Below, piece by piece: positions 1 through 7,467 of a stretch of 64,000 bases of DNA. This stretch comes from Alicyclobacillus sp. ALC3. Lineage in GTDB: Bacteria; Bacillota; Bacilli; Alicyclobacillales; Alicyclobacillaceae. The stretch is taken from contig NZ_CP066784.1 of NCBI RefSeq assembly GCF_028751195.1, positions 930,001 to 994,000 on the forward strand. The letters run 5' to 3'. Both the position numbers and the translations under genes were made by a program. A model generated the notes under the pieces. That model saw only the letters and a list, made by a program, of their open reading frames with translations. It did not search any database and was not told the DNA's origin. Numbering within the stretch: position 1 is the stretch's first letter; each line of letters opens with the position of its first letter.

Positions 1-363
1 GACGCCGTGACCTTTTGCCTCTGGCGCAAAGTACTTCACAATAAAACTGACAATAACCAGGCCAATGACGGGTAGCAGCAGTACGTCGGCGCGTCCCAGA
101 AACGACAACTGGGGCTTCAACTGACCAAAAAACAGGAATTGAAACACTTTGATAAGCTTCCGGAACCCGACCGCTCCAAATCCTCCGGCTAGCCCAATCA
201 GCACAGCGTAGAGGAGCAACACCAATGGTTCTGGCATCAAGTGTGTGAGCCGACCGTGCACACCCTTGCGAGGCGTGGGCGGCTGTTTGGGCGATGATTG
301 TTTCCCGGCGCTACGGTTCGTTATAGCACTGTCTGTAGTCGTGGGTGTCGTATTCCCAGACAC
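1..363 (-). CDS. ClC-family chloride channel/transporter, N-terminal part (truncated by window edge)
   Basis: Only the first 121 codons are inside the window; the gene runs off the left edge. The GTG start at 363 follows a GGGGAG ribosome site. The product has a Ser/Thr/Pro-rich cytoplasmic leader of about 40 residues, then a first membrane helix near residues 45-65 (LLLYAVLIGLAGG), a second hydrophobic stretch near 95-112, and ends at AKGHGV. That last motif corresponds to the start of the conserved Gly-rich ion-pathway signature of bacterial ClC proteins, which typically continues as a Pro-containing turn. ClC proteins carry chloride, often as H+/Cl- antiporters, across the membrane. The selectivity-filter and gating-glutamate regions cannot be inspected. 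The long polar leader is unusual but harmless to the assignment. Confidence 0.75.
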   Translation of the reverse strand, partial: MSGNTTPTTTDSAITNRSAGKQSSPKQPPTPRKGVHGRLTHLMPEPLVLLLYAVLIGLAGGFGAVGFRKLIKVFQFLFFGQLKPQLSFLGRADVLLLPVIGLVIVSFIVKYFAPEAKGHGV

Positions 364-392
364 TACTTCTCCCCTCCCCGCTTTACGCGCGC

Positions 393-1961
393 CTAGACGC
401 GTGGTCGACCCAGCACCACTTTGACGTGACGAATTTCCGGGTCATCCGGCCCTTGCACTGGCAACCCAGCCCGTAAGTTCTCTTCAATGTAGTCGATGTT
501 GTCCTGTGTAACGACTTCACCCGGCAGCAGAATTGGGATGCCTGGCGGGTAGACCATAATCATCTCCGCGATGGTCCGGCCGACCGACTCAGCGATTGGC
601 ACGACTTCCGTCTTCGCGTAAAATGCCTCGCGTGGCGACATGCGCAACTCCGGCATGGACGGCGACTGCACAGGCATTAAGTGCAGGTCTGTGCGATCGC
701 GGTACGACGCCGCGATTTCAGACAGCGCGTCCACCAACTGGTCTACGTCATCCTGCCTGTCACCCCAGGAGATGATGCACAAAATGTTGTAAAGGTCGCT
801 CAACTCGACCTCGATATTGAACTCTTCTCGCAGCATACGCTCCACGTCGTATCCCCGCAGTCCGAGCTTGCGGACGGACACTGTGAGTTTTGTCGGGTCA
901 AGCGCAAACGTCGCGCTGTCGGTGAGGATTTCGTTGCCGACGCAGTACAGACCCTCAATGTCATTGATGCGCTTACGCGCATCCTCCGCCAGCGCAATCG
1001 CAGTCGCGATGCGTTCGTGCCCAAACAACGCGAGCTCGCGCCGAGCCACGTCAAGCGAGGCCAGCAAGAGATAGGAGGTGGAGGTCGTCGTGAGCATGCT
1101 CATCACGACTTGTACGTGCCTTGGGTCGACGAGTCCGGCGCGAACATTGAGTACGCTCGACTGCGTCAGAGACCCGCCGAGCTTGTGCACGCTGGTGGCC
1201 GCCATGTCTGCTCCTGCAGCCATCGCTGACATCGGCAGGTCGCTGTGAAAGTGCGTCAACACACCGTGCGCTTCATCGACAAGCACCGGTACTGCAAGTC
1301 GATGCGCAGCTTCCACAATCGCAACGAGATCGGCGGCCACGCCAAAGTAGGTCGGATTGATGACAACCAGCGCCTTTGCGTCAGGGTGCGCCGCTAAGCC
1401 AGCTTCCACGACTTCCACTGACAGTCCGTGGGCAATCCCTAGATTCGCGTCAACTTCTGGCTGCAAAAACACCGGCCGCGCATCCGCCAACATAATGGCT
1501 GTCAAGACGGACTTGTGCACGTTGCGCGGGACAAGGATTGTATCTCCAGGTCCAACCGTCGCCAGTACCATCGCCATAATCGCCGTGCTTGTGCCCTGCA
1601 CAGAGAAATACGTAGCATCCGCGCCAAACGCCTCGGCTGCCAATTCTTGCGCCTGCTTGATTGCGCCTGTCGGGTGATGCAAGTCGTCGAGCGGCGCAAT
1701 ATTGATGAGGTCGAGAGCCAAAGCATCGTCACCCATCAACTGTTGAAACGTTGGCTCCATCCCGCGTCCGCGCTTGTGCCCGGGGATGTGGAACTGCACC
1801 GGCTGTCTCGCCGCGTGCCGAAGGAGCGTACTGAAAAGCGGTGTCTCTTGTTGTGGCAATCTGCCGCCCTCCTGTTCCTGATCGGGCACAGACGCTGAAG
1901 CGGTCTGCCACCGCTGCTCCGGTTGTCCCTGTTCCGCTTCGAGGTCAATGTGTGTCGTCAT
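393..1961 (-). CDS. speA: PLP-dependent arginine/lysine/ornithine decarboxylase, SpeA type
   Basis: 522 residues. Member of the aspartate-aminotransferase-fold Orn/Lys/Arg decarboxylases, the Bacillus SpeA type that makes agmatine from arginine for polyamine synthesis. The substrate-side motif HIPGHKRG is near residue 60, the PLP-stacking and phosphate-binding segment follows (FSVQGTSTA), DEAHG carries the pyridine-N aspartate, and SVHKLGGSLTQSS carries the Schiff-base lysine near residue 265. The C-terminal third (YPPGIPILLPGE) matches the family's small domain. Start: the ATG at 1961 overlaps the stop of the upstream ywhD gene as ATGA, so the two are translationally coupled; an upstream in-frame ATG at 2015 lies inside ywhD and is rejected. 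Substrate (Arg versus Lys or Orn) cannot be settled by eye. Confidence 0.88.
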   Translation of the reverse strand: MTTHIDLEAEQGQPEQRWQTASASVPDQEQEGGRLPQQETPLFSTLLRHAARQPVQFHIPGHKRGRGMEPTFQQLMGDDALALDLINIAPLDDLHHPTGAIKQAQELAAEAFGADATYFSVQGTSTAIMAMVLATVGPGDTILVPRNVHKSVLTAIMLADARPVFLQPEVDANLGIAHGLSVEVVEAGLAAHPDAKALVVINPTYFGVAADLVAIVEAAHRLAVPVLVDEAHGVLTHFHSDLPMSAMAAGADMAATSVHKLGGSLTQSSVLNVRAGLVDPRHVQVVMSMLTTTSTSYLLLASLDVARRELALFGHERIATAIALAEDARKRINDIEGLYCVGNEILTDSATFALDPTKLTVSVRKLGLRGYDVERMLREEFNIEVELSDLYNILCIISWGDRQDDVDQLVDALSEIAASYRDRTDLHLMPVQSPSMPELRMSPREAFYAKTEVVPIAESVGRTIAEMIMVYPPGIPILLPGEVVTQDNIDYIEENLRAGLPVQGPDDPEIRHVKVVLGRPRV

Positions 1962-2440
1962 GAGGCGTCCGTCTCTGTGATGGCGGCCGTCAAGTCGTGA
2001 GCTGCGTGAGTCCATAACTCCGGTCGAACCGACTGTAGAAAATTGACCAGTCGCGACTTCACTTCAGCCGGGACGCGCGATACATCTACTTGGCCCTTCA
2101 CTGCTTTCTCCATCTGGTTGACTTGCTCGGCAAGTGACTTGTACCCCACTTTGGCCGTTTCATCCAAGTGCAGCGCGAACATCGTTAAGCCGTAGTAACC
2201 CTGAACCCCACCTTCGAACCTGTGCAACGTCACCCAGAACCCCCATACCAGACGTGGGTTCGGTACTTCGTCGAGGCTCTTCACGAACTGCATGCCGCGT
2301 TCAAGGTCACTCTTCCCGTGGATCGCGCCGTTGTCGATGAACACCCGTTCACCATCGACAAACACAACTGACAACCCCCGCATCGAGTCGTCCGCACCTG
2401 ACCCATGTTTCGATTGACTTGTCAGGTTTAACTTCTGCAT
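1958..2440 (-). CDS. ywhD: YwhD family protein
   Basis: 160 residues, close to the usual length of the Firmicute YwhD family, whose function is not established. Recognisable family segments are the Asp/Gly-rich start, IDNGAIHGKSDLERG near residues 36-50, PNPRLVWGFWVTLHR near 61-75, and a C-terminal helix with LWTHAAHDL. No signal peptide or membrane helix is visible, so it is probably cytosolic. It is the first gene of a two-gene unit with the speA-type decarboxylase (4-bp ATGA overlap), and a good sigma-A-like promoter lies about 55 bases upstream. Coupling with a polyamine gene suggests, but does not show, a shared role. Confidence 0.82.
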   Translation of the reverse strand: MQKLNLTSQSKHGSGADDSMRGLSVVFVDGERVFIDNGAIHGKSDLERGMQFVKSLDEVPNPRLVWGFWVTLHRFEGGVQGYYGLTMFALHLDETAKVGYKSLAEQVNQMEKAVKGQVDVSRVPAEVKSRLVNFLQSVRPELWTHAAHDLTAAITETDAS

Positions 2441-2494
2441 GCGCGACCCCCCTGTGACATGAGAATGAGACGTCTCTGTCGACGTCCAGTCTAC

Positions 2495-2523
2495 ATTCTA
2501 CCCCGACTCTCGCGCGATGTCAC
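2495..2523 (-). promoter_or_regulatory. Predicted sigma-A promoter for ywhD-speA
   Basis: Read on the minus strand: -35 GTGACA (2523-2518), 17-base spacer, -10 TAGAAT (2500-2495). This leaves a leader of roughly 50 bases before ywhD. Inference from consensus match only. Confidence 0.55.
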
Positions 2524-2595
2524 ATACCTCTGCATGTTCCCTTTCGAACAGGGAAAGTTAGTGGCAAAACCAGACTGGAAAGCAAGGTGAGGACT

Positions 2596-3225
2596 ATGAC
2601 TGACTTGAAACGGCTGTGGGTCGGCTTGGCTGGCGCCGTCGTCGCGTTCGCCAGTTTAGGGCAGACGGCAACCGCACAAGTCTATAGGATCGACAACACC
2701 GCTCAACCGGCTGTAATCCGTGTCGCCATCCGCGGTCTCAACCCAAGCGGCGAACCCGACCCGCGCGGGCGCATTGAATGGGTGCAGACCGTTCCGTTCG
2801 AACAGTACTGCGAAGATGTGTTGCCAAACGAGTGGATTCCTTCGTGGAACAGCGAGTCCCTGAAGGCCGGAGCGATGGCCATCAAGATGTTCGCGTGGTA
2901 CCACCACCTGCACCCCGTTACGGTCGATGGATTCACGTTTGACGTGGACAACACCGTGAACTTCCAGACGTTTCGCTACATGTCTGAGCAACCGATGACC
3001 AACCGAGCTGTGCAGGCTGTACGCAGGTTTGCGTACGTCCGGCCTGACGGCGAGATCATCGAACTAAACTACCGCGCAGGCAACCCGCAAGACCCGAACT
3101 GGCAATACCGCAATGCACAGAAAATGGCCCAGTGGGGCAGCGAGTACTGGGCGGAACAAGGCCGCAGTTACGTACAGATTCTGCAGTTCTACTACATGGA
3201 CCGTGCGCTTCGCCAGTACGGTTGA
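2596..3225 (+). CDS. Secreted SpoIID/LytB-domain protein
   Basis: 209 residues from the ATG at 2596, chosen because AAGGTGAGG sits 5 bases upstream; a GTG at 2587 is possible but poorly placed. A signal peptide covers about residues 1-27 (hydrophobic AGAVVAFASLG, then TATAQ cleavage-like site). The rest is a compact SpoIID/LytB-type domain: PFEQYCEDVLPNEW, then the alanine-rich helix ESLKAGAMAIKMFAWY, and the C-terminal AQKMAQWGSEYWAEQG segment, both typical of the family. SpoIID is a lytic transglycosylase acting on denuded glycan during engulfment; LytB is an amidase enhancer. This protein is shorter than SpoIID and more like a stand-alone catalytic core. It is followed 40 bases later by a second secreted protein. 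Confidence 0.7.
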   Translation: MTDLKRLWVGLAGAVVAFASLGQTATAQVYRIDNTAQPAVIRVAIRGLNPSGEPDPRGRIEWVQTVPFEQYCEDVLPNEWIPSWNSESLKAGAMAIKMFAWYHHLHPVTVDGFTFDVDNTVNFQTFRYMSEQPMTNRAVQAVRRFAYVRPDGEIIELNYRAGNPQDPNWQYRNAQKMAQWGSEYWAEQGRSYVQILQFYYMDRALRQYG

Positions 3226-3265
3226 GGAGCACCGAGACAGTGTTGACCGTAAAGGAGGCCGTTTT

Positions 3266-4048
3266 GTGAGTCGTCACGTTCCCATCAAGCAGATTGTCCA
3301 AATCGGCACAGGAGCCATCACAGCGACCGTGTTGTCACTTTCGCTGCTACCCTCTGCCCACCTGCTTGGCGCACATCACCTTTGGTTCGCACAGACAGCA
3401 CAAGCGGCGAGTGTAACACAAGCGCCTGTGGGCCAAGACGCTCCACGTATGCAACCAGGCGGCGCTTCCGGTGGAACCGGGCCACAACCCGTGCCGTCTC
3501 AACCAACCGCGCCGACACCAGGACCTGCACAGCCCGTACAGCCCGCGCAGCCTCCCCCCATCACGCCTACACCGGGGTCTGCACCAGAGACATCACCGTC
3601 TGTGCCAAACCTAGACAAACCCTGGCCGCGAAGCGCGAAACTTCGGGTCAAGGTGATCGACGGCCGGACCCTCAAACCACTGGCTGGGGCAGAGGTGGTC
3701 GTGATTGAGAGCGAACAACGCCTGCACACCGATGTAGACGGACAGACACCGTGGTTTGACGCGCCGCTGATTAGAGACCCGCGCTACCGTCCCTTGGTTC
3801 AGGAACTGCACGGGCAACTCGGCGTGATCGCCTATAAAAACGGGTACCGGGACTCCGTTCACATGGGGATTCGTCTGAACCCTGGCGTCGACTCAGAGAC
3901 CACGGTCTGGATGTACAAGCTTGGCCCCGGCGACGTGCGGATCGAACCCGTTTTGTACCAGGAGCCGTTCCATCACCTCTGGCTGATTCGGCTCGCCGAC
4001 CGATATCGCGACCGCAGCCAGTTGGGAGAGGGATTTCAGAAACCCTGA
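3266..4048 (+). CDS. Secreted protein with Pro-rich linker and carboxypeptidase-regulatory-like domain
   Basis: 260 residues from GTG 3266, preceded by a perfect AAAGGAGG ribosome site; longer readings upstream overlap the preceding gene and lack a site. Residues about 8-30 form a hydrophobic signal segment with several Ala-rich cleavage candidates (AQAAS). Residues about 55-115 are a low-complexity Gln/Pro/Thr/Ala linker, typical of wall-spanning regions. The C-terminal half begins with AKLRVKVIDGRTLKPLAGAEV, a beta-strand pattern like carboxypeptidase-regulatory or CNA-B domains, and contains an inserted hydrophilic segment. No catalytic motif is visible and no function can be named. It lies in tandem with the SpoIID-like gene, which suggests a shared envelope or spore role. 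Confidence 0.6.
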   Translation: MSRHVPIKQIVQIGTGAITATVLSLSLLPSAHLLGAHHLWFAQTAQAASVTQAPVGQDAPRMQPGGASGGTGPQPVPSQPTAPTPGPAQPVQPAQPPPITPTPGSAPETSPSVPNLDKPWPRSAKLRVKVIDGRTLKPLAGAEVVVIESEQRLHTDVDGQTPWFDAPLIRDPRYRPLVQELHGQLGVIAYKNGYRDSVHMGIRLNPGVDSETTVWMYKLGPGDVRIEPVLYQEPFHHLWLIRLADRYRDRSQLGEGFQKP

Positions 4049-4053
4049 GGAGG

Positions 4054-5232
4054 TCAGCCTGGCAGACGGAGCGCCGCGTGCACCTGCGCGACGCGCTCCG
4101 CTGCTTGGGCCAACCGTGCCTCAGGCGTCAACAAGCCAATCCGGACGTGGTTGTCCCCTTGTTCGCCAAAACCGCGTCCGGGCGCAACAGCTACGTCGAC
4201 TTCTTCAAACAGCAGGTCTGCATACTCGGACGAGTTGACACCCGCCGGGACAGGCATCCAGGCAAAAAATGAACCTTTTGGCGGCGGACAGTGGATTCCG
4301 TGCGCAGTGAGCGCGCCGACCCACGCGTTGCGGCGACGTTCATAGGTCGCCCGGAGGTCACGAACGCAGTCCTGCGGACCTAGCAGCGCGGCAATTGCAG
4401 CGCGTTGGACTGCCGGAAAAAGAGAGACGTAGTAGTGATCCTGCAACAGGTTTAGCGCTCTAATCACGTCGCGCCGACCGACCGCAAACGCGACTCGCCA
4501 CCCGGCCATGTTGAACGTCTTGCTCAGTGTGTAGACCTCGATGCCAGCCTCTTTCGCTCCCTCTGCTTGCAAAAAGGACGGCGGCTTGACGCCATCAAAA
4601 CCAATCGCGCCATACGCAAAGTCGTGGACCACCAGGGTACCGTGGCGACTCGCCACTTCGGCGCACTTTGCAAAGTAATCAAGCGTCGCTACTGCACCGG
4701 TCGGGTTATTTGGGTAATTCATAAAGAGCAGTTTTGCTCTTTGCCAGTCGGTTGTGGACACCGCCTCGAGGTCAGGGAGAAAGCGGTTGTTCGGTGTGAG
4801 CGGAAGTTTCACCATCCGCCCCCCGGCGAGCGCAACCCCACTCCAGTAATCGGGATAGCCAGGGTCCGGGACCAACGCGACGTCGCCAGCATCTAGGTAA
4901 ATCTCGCTGAGTTCGACGAGTCCAGCCTTGCCCCCGAACAAAATCGCCACCTCATGCTCCGGATGAAGGGTGACACCGTATTCGCGTAGGTAAAATTCGG
5001 CCACAGCTTCTTTGAGCGACGGAAGGCCGGAAAACGGCGGATAGCGATGTGTTGATGGGTCCAGCACAGCTTCTCGCAGGGCCTCAACGATGTGTGAAGG
5101 AGTCGGCAGGTCCGGGTTTCCCTGACCGAGGTTTATGACGTCGCGTCCCGCCTGCACCGCCTGTAGGACTCGGCCGCTGAGTTGCGCAAAAAACTGCTCT
5201 GGTAAACGGTCCATCCGCTGTGCCATCTGCAC
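4054..5232 (-). CDS. mtnE: Class I/II aminotransferase, MtnE-like
   Basis: 392 residues. A fold-type I PLP aminotransferase closely resembling Bacillus MtnE (YkrV), which transaminates 2-keto-4-methylthiobutyrate to methionine at the end of the methionine salvage pathway. Matching features: INLGQGNPDLPTP near the N-terminus, LFGGKAGLVELSEIYL, VPDPGYPDYWSGVALAGG, MNYPNNPTGA, and LSKTFNMAGWR with the PLP lysine, then VAPGRGFGEQG and VRIGLL at the C-terminus. Start: GTG at 5232 lies 8 bases after GGAGGAG; the ATG at 5226 is too far from it. No other mtn gene is in the window, so the substrate could be another 2-oxo acid (the LL-DAP/PatA-type relatives are similar). Confidence 0.75.
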   Translation of the reverse strand: MQMAQRMDRLPEQFFAQLSGRVLQAVQAGRDVINLGQGNPDLPTPSHIVEALREAVLDPSTHRYPPFSGLPSLKEAVAEFYLREYGVTLHPEHEVAILFGGKAGLVELSEIYLDAGDVALVPDPGYPDYWSGVALAGGRMVKLPLTPNNRFLPDLEAVSTTDWQRAKLLFMNYPNNPTGAVATLDYFAKCAEVASRHGTLVVHDFAYGAIGFDGVKPPSFLQAEGAKEAGIEVYTLSKTFNMAGWRVAFAVGRRDVIRALNLLQDHYYVSLFPAVQRAAIAALLGPQDCVRDLRATYERRRNAWVGALTAHGIHCPPPKGSFFAWMPVPAGVNSSEYADLLFEEVDVAVAPGRGFGEQGDNHVRIGLLTPEARLAQAAERVAQVHAALRLPG

Positions 5233-5284
5233 TATGCATACTCCTCCATAGACAGCGTGTCCGGGAGGACCCTCCGCTGCCAAA

Positions 5285-5539
5285 TCAATCTTCAAACTTC
5301 GCTACAATCTCCGCAGCACCCGTGTCGTCGCCCGCCAACTCCTTTGCTGTCGCTTCAATTCCCCAAGACTCAAGCGCCGACAGCGCGTCAGCGTAGGAAT
5401 TGTACGAGGTCGGATACGAGTAGCCGGCAGGGTGTCTCTCACAATTTTGAATGGCGACTTGCCATGTTCCTGCGCTGGTCTGATGGACAGTATACGGCAG
5501 TCCGTGTATTTCTCGCAGTGGCACACCTCGAAAGCGCAT
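5285..5539 (-). CDS. Small hypothetical protein
   Basis: 84 residues from the ATG at 5539, with a GGGGGG run about 10 bases upstream; an ATG at 5557 is an alternative. Not recognised. The sequence is polar, with aromatic residues in the first half (WQVAIQN, GYSYPTSYNSY) and an acidic Ala-rich tail. No membrane segment or Cys cluster apart from a single Cys. It lies between mtnE and rodA on the same strand, and its start is embedded in an inverted repeat, ACCGCTAGCG against CGCTAGCGGT at 5536-5575. An opposing reading frame covers the same DNA, so coding status is uncertain. Confidence 0.4.
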   Translation of the reverse strand: MRFRGVPLREIHGLPYTVHQTSAGTWQVAIQNCERHPAGYSYPTSYNSYADALSALESWGIEATAKELAGDDTGAAEIVAKFED

Positions 5540-5617
5540 CGCTAGCGGTCCCCCCATGCTTACCGGATACCGCTAGCGTGTCCTTGCCGCCGTGAGGGTA
5601 TGTGGCTGCATGCCGTG

Positions 5618-6808
5618 TCAGTTGAAGCGCAGACGCTTCTTTCGAACTGCGACGGAGAGCGCTATTCCAATCGCCATGTAATCGATAATGAGCGAACTGC
5701 CGCCATAACTGACGAACGGCAACGTGATGCCGGTTGCCGGACTCAAGTACATGTCCATCCCGATGTTCTCGAACACTTGGAAGGCAAACATGCCAACGAT
5801 GCCAATCACGATGTAAGTGCCGAATGTATCGCGAGCGGTGGCCGCAATCCGCGTCATCCGGTAGAAGACGACGAGAAACATGAGCACCAGCACACTCGCG
5901 CCGACAAAGCCAAACTCTTCACCGATACCCGTGAAGATGTAGTCGGTCCACTGGTTTGGCACCCATCCCCCACTCGTCTCAATCCCATTGAATAGGCCCT
6001 CACCAAAAATCTGCCCGGAGCCAATCGCCATCTGTGAGTAGTGTACCGCGTAGCCGTTGCCGTTTAGAGCCGTGTTTGGGTTAAGCCACGTGATGATGCG
6101 TTCAAGCTGAAACTGGTGGATGATTTTATGCTTGACCAGAAAGTTGTGCGTCAGAAAGTATGTCGCCTGGTGCGGGTACTGGACGGCTGCGACTGTGATG
6201 CCGCCGATGACGATGACCATAATGAGCGACAATACGATAAACTGCGACCGCTTTACATAGGCAGCGAGCAACGTCATGAAGATTGCAAAGATGACGAGCG
6301 CCTGCCCAAGGGCTGGTTCTTTGTACACGAGCCCAAACGGCACGAGCACGAGCAGCCACATCGGCCATGTCTTGATGAAGCGGTAATCCGGTAACTCGGC
6401 CTCGTCGTTGTCGGCCATGAGGCGCGCGACGACGACGATGAGCGCCAACTTCATCAACTCGGACGGTTGAAATTCGAGTGGACCGAGTGGGATCCAACTG
6501 TGGGCCCCGGCTACTTTCGGCATAGCGTAAACAGCGAGCAACAGAAACAAGGTCACTCCGTAGACCCACCAGCTGTACTTGCGCAGCACCTGGTAGTCGA
6601 CGATGGTCATGACTAACATCATGATGATGCCGAGTACCTCAAAGGCAATCTGCTTTGTCAACACATGGGGCGGGACTGTGCCATTTGGCGCCGTCGGTTT
6701 TCCGTAAGTAACCGCCAGCAATACGAGGCAGCCGTAGGCGGCGAGCAGAACCATCATGCCAATGAGCGTAAAGTCCAGTTGTCTAAAATTCCTGCGCAAA
6801 ATATCCAC
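5618..6808 (-). CDS. rodA: RodA-type SEDS peptidoglycan glycosyltransferase
   Basis: 396 residues; SEDS polymerase that builds glycan strands together with a class B PBP during elongation. About ten membrane helices are visible. Family signatures: HSWIPLGPLEFQPSELMKL near residue 120, YKEPALGQALVIF in the middle (corresponding to the catalytic-Asp loop region, although here the residue is Glu-Pro), GEEFGFVGA, and the C-terminal GITLPFVSYGGSSL. The start GTG at 6808 is five bases after GTAGGAGGT; a longer reading to 6865 has no ribosome site. RodA rather than FtsW is suggested by length and by the separate ftsW-like gene at 7468. A class B PBP partner is present at 54.9-56.9 kb. Confidence 0.85.
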   Translation of the reverse strand: MDILRRNFRQLDFTLIGMMVLLAAYGCLVLLAVTYGKPTAPNGTVPPHVLTKQIAFEVLGIIMMLVMTIVDYQVLRKYSWWVYGVTLFLLLAVYAMPKVAGAHSWIPLGPLEFQPSELMKLALIVVVARLMADNDEAELPDYRFIKTWPMWLLVLVPFGLVYKEPALGQALVIFAIFMTLLAAYVKRSQFIVLSLIMVIVIGGITVAAVQYPHQATYFLTHNFLVKHKIIHQFQLERIITWLNPNTALNGNGYAVHYSQMAIGSGQIFGEGLFNGIETSGGWVPNQWTDYIFTGIGEEFGFVGASVLVLMFLVVFYRMTRIAATARDTFGTYIVIGIVGMFAFQVFENIGMDMYLSPATGITLPFVSYGGSSLIIDYMAIGIALSVAVRKKRLRFN

Positions 6809-7025
6809 AGGGAACCTCCTACTACGAAACGCCGACTCTGTCAGCGTGTGTTGGGTGAACAGCACCTTTGAGTGAACAGCCTAGTGTTTCTTATTATCCC
6901 GGATTTGCGGCGTCTGGTCTACCTTCCAATTGATGACCTCTGTCAATCTGGCGAACAATCTGTGCATTCGCCGCGACAATCGGGCCGATGCCCCATAGAC
7001 TGTGGCAGAAAGGAGGCAGATGTCC

Positions 7026-7364
7026 ATGGTCAAGCGTGATGATGTGACGTCGCTCGTCGGTAAACAGGTTTCCTGCCACACCCACTTTGGGGTGTTTCAC
7101 GGCGTCATCGTCCACTGCACGGAGGAACACGTCATTCTGGCACCGATGTTTGCACACCATGTGCATGCCGGGCCAGCACCGTACCCCATACACATCCGCG
7201 CCGACGATGCGCAAGGTCGGTGGGGACCGGGTGGCTACGGTCCAGGCCCGGGCGGACCCGGACCAGGTGGGCCCGGTGGGCCGGGTGGAGGCGGTGGCTG
7301 GCACATTGCGGTGCCACTTGCTGCCATTATCGGTGTGACTGCGATTGGCCTACACTGGTTCTAA
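7026..7364 (+). CDS. Small protein with Gly/Pro-rich spacer and C-terminal membrane anchor
   Basis: 112 residues. Start ATG 7026 is 8-9 bases after AAAGGAGG; ATG 7020 is an alternative. Three parts are visible. Residues 1-50 form a small beta-rich domain (SLVGKQVSCHTHFGVFHGV, VHCTEEHVILAPMF), with two Cys and several His residues. Residues about 65-90 are a run of Gly/Pro with few other residues. Residues about 93-112 are a hydrophobic helix ending at LHWF. The layout resembles small spore-coat or envelope proteins seen in Bacilli, but no function is known to me. It lies between divergent rodA and the ftsW-like gene. Confidence 0.55.
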   Translation: MVKRDDVTSLVGKQVSCHTHFGVFHGVIVHCTEEHVILAPMFAHHVHAGPAPYPIHIRADDAQGRWGPGGYGPGPGGPGPGGPGGPGGGGGWHIAVPLAAIIGVTAIGLHWF

Positions 7365-7467
7365 GCGTGTGAGCGCCACCTTCTCATGTCGTCACTCAGC
7401 AGGGGATTCGCGATTGGCGTCGAATTCTTCCCTGATTGTGGGACACTGCTTAAGGAAGGTGGCGCAC

